Shown here: piece after piece, positions 1 to 8,157 of the stretch | Layout: every line of letters starts with the position of its first letter | Position numbering within the stretch: the stretch's first letter is position 1 | Assembly (NCBI GenBank): GCA_003243425.1 | Contig: QFQP01000002.1 | Location: 372,001 to 436,000 of the forward strand | Length of the DNA: 64,000 nucleotides | Source: Archangium gephyra | Lineage (GTDB): Bacteria > Myxococcota > Myxococcia > Myxococcales > Myxococcaceae | Direction of reading: 5' to 3' | Translations under genes and position numbers: made by a program | Notes under the pieces: generated by a model | The model's database searches: none | Seen by the model: the letters and a program-made list of their open reading frames with translations, nothing else | Told to the model about the DNA's origin: nothing

Positions 1-1491
1 GATTCCAACGGCTGGAACCTCGTCGTTCGCGCGGCGGACGGAAGTGAACGGCCGCTCACCACCGATGGTCAGTTCAACTACGGCGCGCGGTGGGTCGACG
101 ATTCACATCTGAGCTTCGCGCGAACGTCGGGCCGCTATCTGCAGGCGCACCGTTTCGATCTCGACACCGGCCTCGTCGAGAAGCTCACCGACACGCCGTA
201 CGGTTTGATCGACCCCGCGATCGCCGGCGACGAGGTGTTCGCCGTGGTGCGCGACGGCATTCACTGGTCGATCGACCGCATGCCGGCGGCGGCCCTCGAG
301 ACGGTGACGCTCGACCTGACCCCGCCGCCCGAGAAGCACGAACCGCCCCCGCTGAAGGTCGAGAGCGACGAGGAATATTCGTCGCTCGATCACCTCTTTC
401 TCCCGCAGGCGCGCGCGCCCAACGGCACCATCACGCCGACGTTCGACCCCACGACGGGTCAGCTCACGGTGAACGCCACCGCGTCGCTGTCGTTGATGGG
501 CCGCGATCGACTCGGCAAGCACACCTGGCTGCTCAGCGGCACGGTCGGCATTCCCGACTTCACGTACAACGACGCGCGCGCGACGTACCGCAACCTCACG
601 CTGGCGCCATGGGGCCTCACCTTCACCGCGGGTCGCAACCAGTTCGATCGCATCGACACCTTCTGGGACGCCAGCGTCTTCCTGTCTCGCGCGATCTTCA
701 CGGTGCCCATCGCGTTCGGCGTGCAGTCGCTGGTGTGGCAGCGCGTCGGCGCGCCGCTCGAGGCGTACGTCGGCCCGTCGATCTCGCTGAGCGGCAGCGC
801 CGGTGACAGCACCGCGTACGGCGGCCCGTCGCGGCTCATCGCCTTCACCATCGACGTGTCCGGCTACCCGGTGATGAACCAGACGCCGTACGTCGTGACC
901 ACGCCGAGCGGCGAAGCGCTGTCGCTCCCCCGCGATCCCTATCTGCTCGATCTGCGCGGCACCTTGAGCTTCGCGGTGCCCTTGCCGGTGTCGAAACGTC
1001 ACTCCTTCACGTTCGGAGGCGTTGGCCGCTCACTCCCCGGCGCGCCCGTGAATGCGCTGCGCATCGGCGGCGTGAGCTCGTTCAACACCGTGGTTGCCAG
1101 CCCGAGCAGCACCACCATTCCCGCGGGCCCCGGGGTCTTGTTGCCGGGCTCGCTCATCGAACCGTTGCGCGGCTTCGATGACTTCGGGTTCCGCGCGCAG
1201 CACGCAGTCACCTGGGGTGGCAGCTATCGCTACCGCTTCATCGTCGATCGCGGCACCGCGTCGATCCTGTGGATCTTGCCGTCGTTCTTCTTCCGGCAGA
1301 TCGACCTCGAGGGCTTCGGCTCGGGGGTCTTCACGTCAGAAGGTGCGCTCGCTGGAGCGGCCGGCGCGGCGATCTCCTTCCGCATGGTGTTCGCGGGCAG
1401 TCTGGGCGTGTCGCTCACGTACCAGTTCGCCTACCGCTTCTTCGCGACGCAGCTGCCACCGCTTCACGTGGTCGGCTTCAGCTTCGACTGA
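1..1491 (+). CDS. Propeller plus beta-barrel outer-membrane protein, 3' part only
   Basis: The frame is open from base 1, so the start lies upstream of the window; 496 codons are visible. The first ~100 residues have the repeating pattern of TolB/WD40-like PD40 propeller blades (for example DGQFNYGARWVDDSHLSF). A proline-rich linker follows, then about 350 residues of alternating hydrophobic strands that end in FSFD, as expected of an outer-membrane beta-barrel. Proteins joining a PD40 propeller to a surface-antigen-like barrel are common in Myxococcota. The export signal cannot be seen because the N-terminus is missing. The substrate or partner is unknown. The barrel assignment is inference from pattern, not from a recognised motif. 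Confidence 0.7.
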   Translation, partial: DSNGWNLVVRAADGSERPLTTDGQFNYGARWVDDSHLSFARTSGRYLQAHRFDLDTGLVEKLTDTPYGLIDPAIAGDEVFAVVRDGIHWSIDRMPAAALETVTLDLTPPPEKHEPPPLKVESDEEYSSLDHLFLPQARAPNGTITPTFDPTTGQLTVNATASLSLMGRDRLGKHTWLLSGTVGIPDFTYNDARATYRNLTLAPWGLTFTAGRNQFDRIDTFWDASVFLSRAIFTVPIAFGVQSLVWQRVGAPLEAYVGPSISLSGSAGDSTAYGGPSRLIAFTIDVSGYPVMNQTPYVVTTPSGEALSLPRDPYLLDLRGTLSFAVPLPVSKRHSFTFGGVGRSLPGAPVNALRIGGVSSFNTVVASPSSTTIPAGPGVLLPGSLIEPLRGFDDFGFRAQHAVTWGGSYRYRFIVDRGTASILWILPSFFFRQIDLEGFGSGVFTSEGALAGAAGAAISFRMVFAGSLGVSLTYQFAYRFFATQLPPLHVVGFSFD

Positions 1492-1546
1492 GTGTTGCAA
1501 ACTCCGACATCGCGCATTGGCCCATACCCAACTACGAGCGCTCGAA

Positions 1547-2076
1547 GTGAAAGCAACCGTCAGTGGGTGTCTGCTCGAGATGCTCGATGCGCGGTTCGGC
1601 AAAGAGACGAGCGCACGCGTCGTGAATGAGGCCGGTCTGGCGCAGCAGAGCACCATGCTGCGCATGCCCATCGTCGACATTCCCGATTCGCATTTCTCGC
1701 AGCTGTTCGCGGCGACGATGAACGTCACCGGGCTCAACTCCAGCCAGACGTGTGACGCGTTCGGCGAGCACTGGTGCTGCGTGTACGCACCCAAGCTGTA
1801 CGCGCCCTACCTCGAGCGGTTCAAGAACGCGCGAGAGATGATCGTCGGCCTCGACGCGCTTCACGTGGCCTCACGCGGGCGGTGCCCAACGCGCGCCCGC
1901 CGCGTTTCCAACTGAGCTGGCGCGACGCCGACACGCTCGACGTCGAATACCTCTCGGAGCGCAAGCTCATCGACGTGTACGTCGGGCTCGCGCGCGGCGT
2001 CGGCAAGTACTTCAAGGAAGCGCTCACGGTGACGAAGCTGAGCGAGACGCACGTGCAGATCGTCTTCGGCACCTGA
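1547..2076 (+). pseudogene. H-NOX (haem NO-binding) sensor protein, interrupted by a frameshift
   Basis: A GTG at 1547 opens a frame starting MKATVSGCLLEMLDARFG, typical of H-NOX N-termini. It keeps the proximal haem histidine in GLDALH and then leaves frame near 1868-1876. The next frame continues without loss as LTRAVPNARPPRF, then the H-NOX signature YxSxR (YLSER), and stops at 2076. Adding one base (for example a G in gtggcctc) joins both halves into about 176 residues, the normal H-NOX length. Compared from memory with the Thermoanaerobacter domain, the residue in the distal Tyr140 position is Val, which would favour NO over O2 binding. It may be a real pseudogene, a sequencing error or a recoding site. 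No cyclase or kinase partner sits next to it. Confidence 0.8.
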
Positions 2077-2133
2077 TCGAAACGCGTGAACCTTCGATGA
2101 ATGAACGGTGCGTGTCGTTGGTACGCACCTCCC

Positions 2134-3477
2134 ATGCGACTGCTCTGCGTGGGTGCCGTGGCGGTGTTGGCTGCGTGTTCGGCTCCGATGAACCCCGGTG
2201 ACGGTGGTACCGGCGGCGGTTCGGCTGGTGGTGGTGGCAACACCGAGTTCCCCGACGAGCAGAACCACGCGGCCGAGAACGGTGACGGCGTGTCGTTCAA
2301 GCAGGAGACGATCTCCGGCATCGCGGTGAACACCTACACGTGGACCGACAGCGCCGGGAAGCCGCGCACCGTCTCTCTCAAGCGGCAGGGCAACGGCAAC
2401 GCAGGCAACGGCGGTTACGCAGTGCAGTTCACCTACGAGGTGAACGGCCGCACGGTCCGCGTCGACGGCACGCAGGGCGGCGAAATGGGCTTCGGCTTCT
2501 TCGTCGCCCACGAGCGCACGCGGAAGTTCGACGACGGCAGCGAGAGCACCATCGCCGCCAGGCACGGTGAAGACGACTCACCGCTGGGCCTGGGCTTCGG
2601 CGTTCGCGGCGCGCGCAGCACCATCGCCGCCGACAGCACGTTCGCCACGCACACCTTCACCTCGACGTACCCGAAGTGGGGCACCACGCAGGCGATGGCC
2701 AACATCGACGACGACGCGCCGGCCGCGGCGAGCGCGCACCAGCGCTTCGAGCTCCCGCTCACCATTCGCTGGGTCTTCGAGAAGGGCACCGACTACCCGC
2801 GCATCGACATCACGCTCGACCTGTCTGCGTCGCAGGCAGGGCAGCTCGCGTTCGACGTGCGTGGTCCCTACGGCACCGTGGAGTTCGCCGACGCGAACCG
2901 CGCCGCGACGTTGCAGGGCGTGCAGTGGGGAGACTCGGCGTTCCATTTCACGACGAAGGCCGCGGTGAACGCAGACCTCACCACCAACACCGCGTGGAGC
3001 TGGAACGAGCCCATCGCCACCAGCCGCAAGTACAACGCGCTCATCGCGCGCGGCGACGTGCTCTACGAAATCGGGCTCGTCGAGAAGCTGCTCGCGGGCG
3101 ACACGGGCCTCGCCTACGGCGGCTGGGCCGACACACGGGGCCTCGAGAGCGTCGGTTCAGGCCGCGCGCTGTTGTCGGACACGTTCCCCGGTTGGCAGTG
3201 GCCGTTTCAGTCGGCGCAGTATTCGGGCCTGAGCGCGAACGTGGCCTCCACGTTCAAGAAGTTCGCGTGGGGCAGCTCGAACCTCTACGGCTCGGCGAGC
3301 GTGACGCAGTTCCTCAACAACACCCTCTCGGTGCCGCTGGTGCCCCACCCTTCGCAGCTCACGTACCGCACGTGCCTGGTGCTCGGCGTGTCGAGCTACG
3401 ACACCGTGAACTTCCGCGGCCTCGCGAAGGCCGAAGCCACGGGCGCCCAGTCGAAGTGCGCGAACGCCAACCCCTAA
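2134..3477 (+). CDS. Predicted lipoprotein of unknown function
   Basis: I chose the ATG at 2134 because it starts a clear lipoprotein signal (MRLLCVGAVAVLAAC, lipobox LAAC); an in-frame ATG at 2101 would put eleven polar residues ahead of it. After the Cys comes a short Gly-rich linker, then about 400 residues with many aromatic, Thr and Asp residues and no motif I recognise; the composition suggests a beta-rich exported domain. The product should be anchored to the outer or inner membrane by the Cys lipid. Its TAA stop interlocks with the TAG stop of the opposite-strand PaiB-like gene in the tetranucleotide CTAA. Function unknown. Confidence 0.75.
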   Translation: MRLLCVGAVAVLAACSAPMNPGDGGTGGGSAGGGGNTEFPDEQNHAAENGDGVSFKQETISGIAVNTYTWTDSAGKPRTVSLKRQGNGNAGNGGYAVQFTYEVNGRTVRVDGTQGGEMGFGFFVAHERTRKFDDGSESTIAARHGEDDSPLGLGFGVRGARSTIAADSTFATHTFTSTYPKWGTTQAMANIDDDAPAAASAHQRFELPLTIRWVFEKGTDYPRIDITLDLSASQAGQLAFDVRGPYGTVEFADANRAATLQGVQWGDSAFHFTTKAAVNADLTTNTAWSWNEPIATSRKYNALIARGDVLYEIGLVEKLLAGDTGLAYGGWADTRGLESVGSGRALLSDTFPGWQWPFQSAQYSGLSANVASTFKKFAWGSSNLYGSASVTQFLNNTLSVPLVPHPSQLTYRTCLVLGVSSYDTVNFRGLAKAEATGAQSKCANANP

Positions 3478-4076
3478 CCGTTGCGCTTCGTCATCTCGTC
3501 CGCGAGCTCGACGTGACCGGTCGAACGGAGCCCCTCGGCGGCGCCCCGCGCGTCGCGCTGCTGACGGTTCTGACCGAGCTTCGCCTTGCCGACCAGCCGG
3601 TCGATCTGCACCTCGAGGCCGACGATCTCCTGCAGCAGCTCGTCGATGAACGCGCGCGGGCTGTCGGACATCTTCCACGGCTGCGGCTGCCAGGCTTCGT
3701 GCGTCTTCGTCAGCTGCGCGACCACGGTGCGCACGAAGTCGACGTCGTCACGAACGAACACGCGGCCGTGGGCGTGCACCACGAAGTAGTTCCACGTCGG
3801 CACCTGCCGATGCGTCTCGTGTTTGCTCGGGTACCAGCTGGGCGAGATGTAACCGTCGGCGCCGCGGAAGATGACCAGCACCTCCTGGCCGTCGGCGACG
3901 CGCGACCACAGCGGGTTGTTTCGCGACACGTGCGCGACGAGTGAGTCGCCGTGCAGATGGAACGGCAGGTGATCCGCGTCGAGCTCGCGCGTCACCAGCG
4001 CCCCGAGCGGGTGCCGCGCGATGAGTTCACGCAGCACTTCGGGTCGAATCTCTTCGAAATGCGCCGGCAGGTACAT
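3474..4076 (-). CDS. PaiB-like FMN-binding negative regulator family protein
   Basis: The 200-residue product begins MYLPAHFEEIRPEVLRELI and continues with HPLGALVTRELDADHLPFHL, the recognisable start of the PaiB/FMN-binding split-barrel family; length fits (about 200-210). A conserved TWNYFVVHAHGRV segment lies in the middle. In Bacillus PaiB is linked to repression of sporulation and protease genes, but most homologues are uncharacterised flavin-binding proteins, so a regulatory role here is only family knowledge. It is a single gene, convergent with the lipoprotein downstream. No DNA-binding motif is visible. Confidence 0.8.
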   Translation of the reverse strand: MYLPAHFEEIRPEVLRELIARHPLGALVTRELDADHLPFHLHGDSLVAHVSRNNPLWSRVADGQEVLVIFRGADGYISPSWYPSKHETHRQVPTWNYFVVHAHGRVFVRDDVDFVRTVVAQLTKTHEAWQPQPWKMSDSPRAFIDELLQEIVGLEVQIDRLVGKAKLGQNRQQRDARGAAEGLRSTGHVELADEMTKRNG

Positions 4077-4121
4077 GAACGCGTTCGTACTGCGTTCACG
4101 CCGCGACGAACGGCACAGAAC

Positions 4122-4379
4122 TCAGCTGGTGACGGCGATCAGCGCGACCACGGCGATCAACAACGCGATGGCCCCGACGATCATCAGCACCGAGTTGAGC
4201 ATCATCTTGCTGCGCACCTCGTCGGGGAACGACGCGCGCTCGAGGGCGCCGCACTTCACGCAGTTGAAGCCCGCGAACGCCATGTAGAGCAGCGCGCCCA
4301 CCAGACCTCCTGCAGCCTGGGCGGTGCGACTGCTCGAACGCTGGGTCGGACCGCCGCACTTCGGACACGGGTAGGCCAT
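4122..4379 (-). CDS. Small zinc-ribbon membrane protein
   Basis: The 85-residue product starts MAYPCPKCGGPTQ at an ATG at 4379. One CPKCGG knuckle at the N-terminus and a second CVKCG pair at residues 40-43 make a four-Cys zinc ribbon split by a hydrophobic stretch (AGGLVGALLYMAFAGF). The C-terminus is a strong membrane segment (residues 62-83). Such proteins are common and of unknown role; membrane insertion with a cytoplasmic zinc knuckle is inference. It is divergent from the small secreted/membrane protein at 4428 with 48 bases between them. Confidence 0.65.
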   Translation of the reverse strand: MAYPCPKCGGPTQRSSSRTAQAAGGLVGALLYMAFAGFNCVKCGALERASFPDEVRSKMMLNSVLMIVGAIALLIAVVALIAVTS

Positions 4380-4427
4380 GTCGCGGAGCGTCTCAGAATC
4401 GCGCGCCCACGTGCTACGGTCTTGCGC

Positions 4428-4778
4428 ATGCGTCGCGCGACTCAGACCGTGCTCCTGATGCTCAGCCTCACCGTGGCCGCTTCGGCCTTCGCCGCCAACG
4501 GCCGCCAGAAGCCCAGCGAGTACCAGGAGCTCACCGACGAAGATCGCGCCGCGGCCCGCCTGCGCGCGAAGAACCGCGTCTCGACCTGGTCTGAAGCCAA
4601 CCTGCCCGAGGAATACGAGTTCCCGTGGATGCGCATCGGCTTCGTGGTGCTCGCCTTCGCCATCGCCACGCCCTTCGCCATCGCCGCCTACCGGAACTCG
4701 TCGCAGGAGCTCAAAGAGCACACCGCGTTCTCGCAGCAGGGCCGCAAGCGCAAGCCGGCGGCTACTGACGAAGCCTGA
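4428..4778 (+). CDS. Small signal-peptide membrane protein, unknown function
   Basis: An ATG at 4428 gives 116 residues beginning MRRATQTVLLMLSLTVAASAFAANG, a classic cleavable signal peptide ending AFA. A charged middle follows, then a second membrane segment (IGFVVLAFAIATPFAIAAYR) and a basic tail. This suggests a periplasmic N-terminal part of about 45 residues on a single inner-membrane anchor. No family is recognised. Its last 17 bases overlap the end of the convergent cobB gene. Confidence 0.65.
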   Translation: MRRATQTVLLMLSLTVAASAFAANGRQKPSEYQELTDEDRAAARLRAKNRVSTWSEANLPEEYEFPWMRIGFVVLAFAIATPFAIAAYRNSSQELKEHTAFSQQGRKRKPAATDEA

Positions 4779-5496
4779 ACAGCTCCGGCAGCACCTCACC
4801 GCTCTTCCCCGCAATCACCTCGTCGAAGCGATCTGCAAACCCGGCCGCTGGCGCTGCGTCGATGAGCCACGTCGTGCCGCCCACCGCGCGCGCCGCGTCG
4901 ACGAACCCGGCCGCCGGGTACACCTGACCCGAGGTGCCGACCGCCAGGAACACCAGGTGCCGCCCCGCTTCTTCGATGAACCGGCTCACCTGCCGGAGAT
5001 GCGCTGGATCGAGCATCTCTCCGAACCACACGATGTTCGGGCGCAGCGCCTGCCCGCAGGCACCGCACGTCGGCAGCGGCTCGGCGAGGTAGGTCTTCTC
5101 GTCGGCGAACGGCGTCGCGCACTGCACACACCGCGTCTCGAAGAGTTCGCCATGAATGGCGATCATCCGCCGGCTGCCGGCGCGCGCGTGGAGCCCGTCG
5201 ACGTTCTGCGTGGCCAGCAGGAACCGGGACCCCAACCGCTGCTCCAGTGCAGCCAGCGCCTCGTGACCCGGGTTGGGCTTCACCTTCGCCGCGCTGTCGC
5301 GCCGCTGGCTGTAGAAGCGCCACACCAGTGACGGGTCTCTGGCGAACCCGTCGGGCGACGCCACGTCGGTCACGTCGTGGTTCTCCCACAGGCCGTTGCT
5401 GTCTCTGAAGGTGGGAACGCCGCTCTCTGCCGAGACGCCAGCGCCCGTGAGCACCAGCACCCGACTCTGGTCCGCGAGTTCAAGTCGTTTGAACAT
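4762..5496 (-). CDS. cobB: NAD-dependent protein deacylase, sirtuin class (CobB)
   Basis: The 244-residue protein removes acyl groups from lysines using NAD+, giving nicotinamide and O-acyl-ADP-ribose. The NAD motifs are clear: GAGVSAESGVPTFR near residue 18, TQNVDGLH in the middle, and the catalytic His in IHGE. Two Cys pairs (CVQC and CGAC) form the zinc knuckle. The Tyr and Arg pair of desuccinylase-type sirtuins is present in FYSQRR, so succinyl-lysine may also be a substrate. Length fits a bacterial class III sirtuin. It starts at an ATG at 5496 and ends inside the 3' end of the convergent gene. Substrates here are unknown. Confidence 0.93.
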   Translation of the reverse strand: MFKRLELADQSRVLVLTGAGVSAESGVPTFRDSNGLWENHDVTDVASPDGFARDPSLVWRFYSQRRDSAAKVKPNPGHEALAALEQRLGSRFLLATQNVDGLHARAGSRRMIAIHGELFETRCVQCATPFADEKTYLAEPLPTCGACGQALRPNIVWFGEMLDPAHLRQVSRFIEEAGRHLVFLAVGTSGQVYPAAGFVDAARAVGGTTWLIDAAPAAGFADRFDEVIAGKSGEVLPELFRLRQ

Positions 5497-5575
5497 GATT
5501 TACGGTATGATGCACCGAATCATCGGTTCCTGACCAGCGCTGTCATGAGTTCGCATCCGTGCGAAAAGCCGATTC

Positions 5576-6478
5576 ATGACGTCGTCGGTGGTCCTCGTGT
5601 TGCTGGTCGGAGAGCTGTCGGCACCGCTCCGTCCGCACCTCGAGCGGGCGTTGCCGTCGGCGTTCCCGCAGCAGACACCCGAAGTGCGGCTGGGCGCGCA
5701 GGCGCCACCGGGGCGCACCGTGGCGTGGGTGACGGTGCGCGACTCGGAGGTCGAGCTGGTGCTGCACACCGCGCGCGTCCCCGGAGACCTGCGCCGCACG
5801 CTCAAATTCGCGCCGAGCGACACGCCCTCGGGGCGCGCGCAGACCATCGCCTTCGGGCTCGCCCTGCTGGTGAGGGAACGGGAAGCCGCGTTGACGGCGA
5901 CGGCACCACCCGTCGCCACGGAGCCGAAGGTCGAGCCCGAGCTCGTGCCCGTTGCCCCGCCAGCTCCCGCCGACTGGTCCTTCGCAGTCGCCGGCCTGTT
6001 CAGCTTCGACACCAACGCCTCGGTGCCCGGGGGTGGTGCGTTCATCAACGGTCATCGCGTGCTGGCGCGGCCGCTCATCTTCACCGTCGATGTCGGGCTC
6101 TCGCTCGAGTTCACCGCGCAGGCTGCGGTGCAGAACGCGTCGCTCAGCGCACCCGCAGCCTGGGCCGACGTGCGCCTGGGCCTCGGCGACCTGCGCGTGG
6201 TGCCCCGCATCGGGGTCGGCGCGGGCGTCACCGTGTTGCTGCTCTCGTCAGCCGTCACCCCGCAGCCGCTCTTCCGCACCGCGCTGGAGCTCGAAGTGAA
6301 GCTCGGCGGCCCACATCGGCTCGTGGGTGGTCTCGCCGCACACTTCACGACCTCGCCGCTCACGGTCACGACTTCCAACGGCAACGGGAACGGTAAGGGC
6401 AAAGGCAACATGCCCAGCACGAGTCAGCTGGGACCGGTGTGGGTGCGCTGCGAATTGGGGTACGCGGTGGCCTTCTGA
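5576..6478 (+). CDS. Predicted exported protein with beta-barrel-like C-terminus
   Basis: The 300-residue product has a short hydrophobic start (MTSSVVLVLLVGE), an N-terminal domain of about 110 residues, a proline/valine linker, and a C-terminal half of amphipathic strands ending in an aromatic residue (AVAF), as in outer-membrane barrels. Near the end is a low-complexity NGNGNGKGKGN loop. I do not recognise the family. It begins a rightward run with the ECF sigma gene 50 bases downstream. A small perfect hairpin (TTCGCA, four bases, TGCGAA, 5550-5565) sits just before the start. Signal peptide status is uncertain because the N-terminus lacks basic residues. Confidence 0.6.
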   Translation: MTSSVVLVLLVGELSAPLRPHLERALPSAFPQQTPEVRLGAQAPPGRTVAWVTVRDSEVELVLHTARVPGDLRRTLKFAPSDTPSGRAQTIAFGLALLVREREAALTATAPPVATEPKVEPELVPVAPPAPADWSFAVAGLFSFDTNASVPGGGAFINGHRVLARPLIFTVDVGLSLEFTAQAAVQNASLSAPAAWADVRLGLGDLRVVPRIGVGAGVTVLLLSSAVTPQPLFRTALELEVKLGGPHRLVGGLAAHFTTSPLTVTTSNGNGNGKGKGNMPSTSQLGPVWVRCELGYAVAF

Positions 6479-6528
6479 GCGCTGGCTGCCTGCTCGCGCT
6501 GAGCCAACGGCACCACCTTCGTCAGAGC

Positions 6529-7152
6529 ATGAGCCCAGCGAAACTCAGGCTCGTCGGCAGTTCGCCCGACGACGCGGTGTTGATCGACGCCATCGAGCGT
6601 GGCGATCGATCTGCATCCAGCGCCATCTACGAACGCTTGAGGCCCGTCATCAGTCGCACCGTGCGCAGAGTTGCGCCGCGCGGTCTCGAACATGACGACC
6701 TCGTGCAGCAGGCCTTCGTGGAGCTCATCGTGTCGCTGCGAACCAGGCCCGAGGTGCGGTCCCTCGATGCCTGGGCGTCGACCATCACCGCGCGAGTGGT
6801 CTTTCACCGGCTCCGCCGGGACCACCTCGAGACCCGCTTCGCCGTGCTCGAAGACGATGGGGGCGTCCTCGAGCACCTCGTCGCGCCGCAGCTGGACCCA
6901 CACCAGGCGGCGACGCAACGACAGGCGTTGAGCGGCATCGCGCGGTGCATGGCCGGCCTTCACGCAGACCGCATGCAGGTCTTCGTGTTGCACGACGTGC
7001 ATGGGTTCGAGCTCAAGGAGATCGCCGAGATCCTCGGCATCTCCGTCTCGAACGCGCAGACGCGGCTGGTTCGTGGCCGCAAAGAGCTTCATCAAGCGCT
7101 GGAAGCGCACCCCGAGTGGCGCGCCGCACTTCACGAGGAGGGCGCGTCATGA
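6529..7152 (+). CDS. ECF-type RNA polymerase sigma factor
   Basis: I use the ATG at 6529 (MSPAKLRLVGSSPDD); an upstream in-frame ATG would overlap the previous gene. The 207-residue protein has sigma region 2 (DDLVQQAFVELIVSL, then AWASTITARVVFHRLRR) and region 4 with a helix-turn-helix (FELKEIAEILGISVSNAQTR). It should direct core RNA polymerase to a dedicated promoter set. Its TGA overlaps the ATG of the FecR/TPR gene as ATGA, so the two are translationally coupled, and the partner has the look of its membrane regulator. The wider run suggests an envelope-related regulon. The inducing signal is unknown. Confidence 0.88.
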   Translation: MSPAKLRLVGSSPDDAVLIDAIERGDRSASSAIYERLRPVISRTVRRVAPRGLEHDDLVQQAFVELIVSLRTRPEVRSLDAWASTITARVVFHRLRRDHLETRFAVLEDDGGVLEHLVAPQLDPHQAATQRQALSGIARCMAGLHADRMQVFVLHDVHGFELKEIAEILGISVSNAQTRLVRGRKELHQALEAHPEWRAALHEEGAS

Positions 7153-8129
7153 GCTGGGACCAACGAGCAGCGCGCCACCTCCAGCAGAGCTACGAGCAGG
7201 TTGGCCCGGCGGAAGATTCGCCGCACGCCCGTGACGCCGCGCTCGCGGCCATCGAGCAGGCGCTTCAGGTTCAGCCGTCGCCGTCACGAAGACGGGAACT
7301 CCCGCGCTGGCTGTACGCGGCAGTGGTCCTGGGAGGAATCGTGGCGGCGGCGGCACTTTTCACGCTGCGTGCGCGGCCCGCCGACGTGCAGGTCATCACC
7401 CAGCGCGGCGACGTCGACGTGAAGAGCGAACGCGTGTTCCGCACGCGCGACGGTGAAGTGACGCTGAGCCTGCCGTCCGGCGCCACGCTCGAGCTGCAGC
7501 GCAACTCGGACATCGAGCTGCACGACGAAGGCGCCCGCGTGTTGCTGCGCATGGGCGCCGTGGCGGCGGCCGTGGTCAGTGACGAGCAACGGCCACTCAC
7601 CATCGAGACGATGGACACGCAGATCTTCACGCGCGGTGCGCGGCTGAAGGTCGAAGCGACCGGTGGCTGTGACGGCGGTGCGCGGGTGACGGTGAGCGAC
7701 GGTGCGGTGCTGGTGCGTCGCCGCGGCATCGAAGCGCCGGTGATGACCGGCCAGACCTGGCCCACGTGCCCGAAGAAGCTCGAAGCGGTGCCCGAAGACG
7801 TGCCGCAGATCGCCTCACCGCCCCCGGCGCCGGCCCCACGCCCGAAACCGGTGGAAGGTACGTCGTTGAGCGCGTTGAACGCCCAATACGCCCGCGCGCT
7901 CGAATTGCAGCGCGATGGCCGCTTCGATGAAGCGTTGCGTGCGCTCGATCGCGTGCTCGCCGGCCCGCCTGATTCTCCGCTCGCCGAGCCTGCGCTCGCT
8001 CAGAAGCTGCGCTGGCTTGCGCCGTCTCGCCCGGCCGAAGCACGCCGCGCCGCGAAGTTGTACCTGCAACGCTTCCCAATGGGCCCCGCGCGCGCCGACG
8101 CAGAGACGCTGCTGCTCGACGCGCCCTGA
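7149..8129 (+). CDS. FecR-domain membrane regulator with TPR-like C-terminus
   Basis: The 326-residue protein starts at the ATG overlapping the sigma stop. About 50 cytoplasmic residues precede one membrane segment (LYAAVVLGGIVAAAALFTL). Next is a FecR-type periplasmic domain (ITQRGDVDVKSERVF, LPSGATLELQRNSDIEL), a proline-rich linker, and a C-terminal TPR-like stretch (ALELQRDGRFDEALRALDRVL). FecR proteins pass envelope signals to ECF sigma factors, so it probably controls the adjacent sigma factor. The cytoplasmic part is short and lacks a clear zinc anti-sigma motif, so whether it inhibits or activates is open. FecR plus TPR at this locus is a common myxobacterial arrangement. Confidence 0.8.
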   Translation: MSWDQRAARHLQQSYEQVGPAEDSPHARDAALAAIEQALQVQPSPSRRRELPRWLYAAVVLGGIVAAAALFTLRARPADVQVITQRGDVDVKSERVFRTRDGEVTLSLPSGATLELQRNSDIELHDEGARVLLRMGAVAAAVVSDEQRPLTIETMDTQIFTRGARLKVEATGGCDGGARVTVSDGAVLVRRRGIEAPVMTGQTWPTCPKKLEAVPEDVPQIASPPPAPAPRPKPVEGTSLSALNAQYARALELQRDGRFDEALRALDRVLAGPPDSPLAEPALAQKLRWLAPSRPAEARRAAKLYLQRFPMGPARADAETLLLDAP

Positions 8130-8157
8130 AAGCCGTTCCCCTCACACGGAGTTCTTC

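Noticed and set aside
4775..4790. A CTGAAC-containing LexA-like site near cobB
   Set aside because: It lies inside coding sequence and fits the box poorly outside the half site.
5495..5523. ATGATT and AATCAT inverted arms before the sigma run
   Set aside because: One arm overlaps the cobB start codon and the arms are short; chance is a sufficient explanation.
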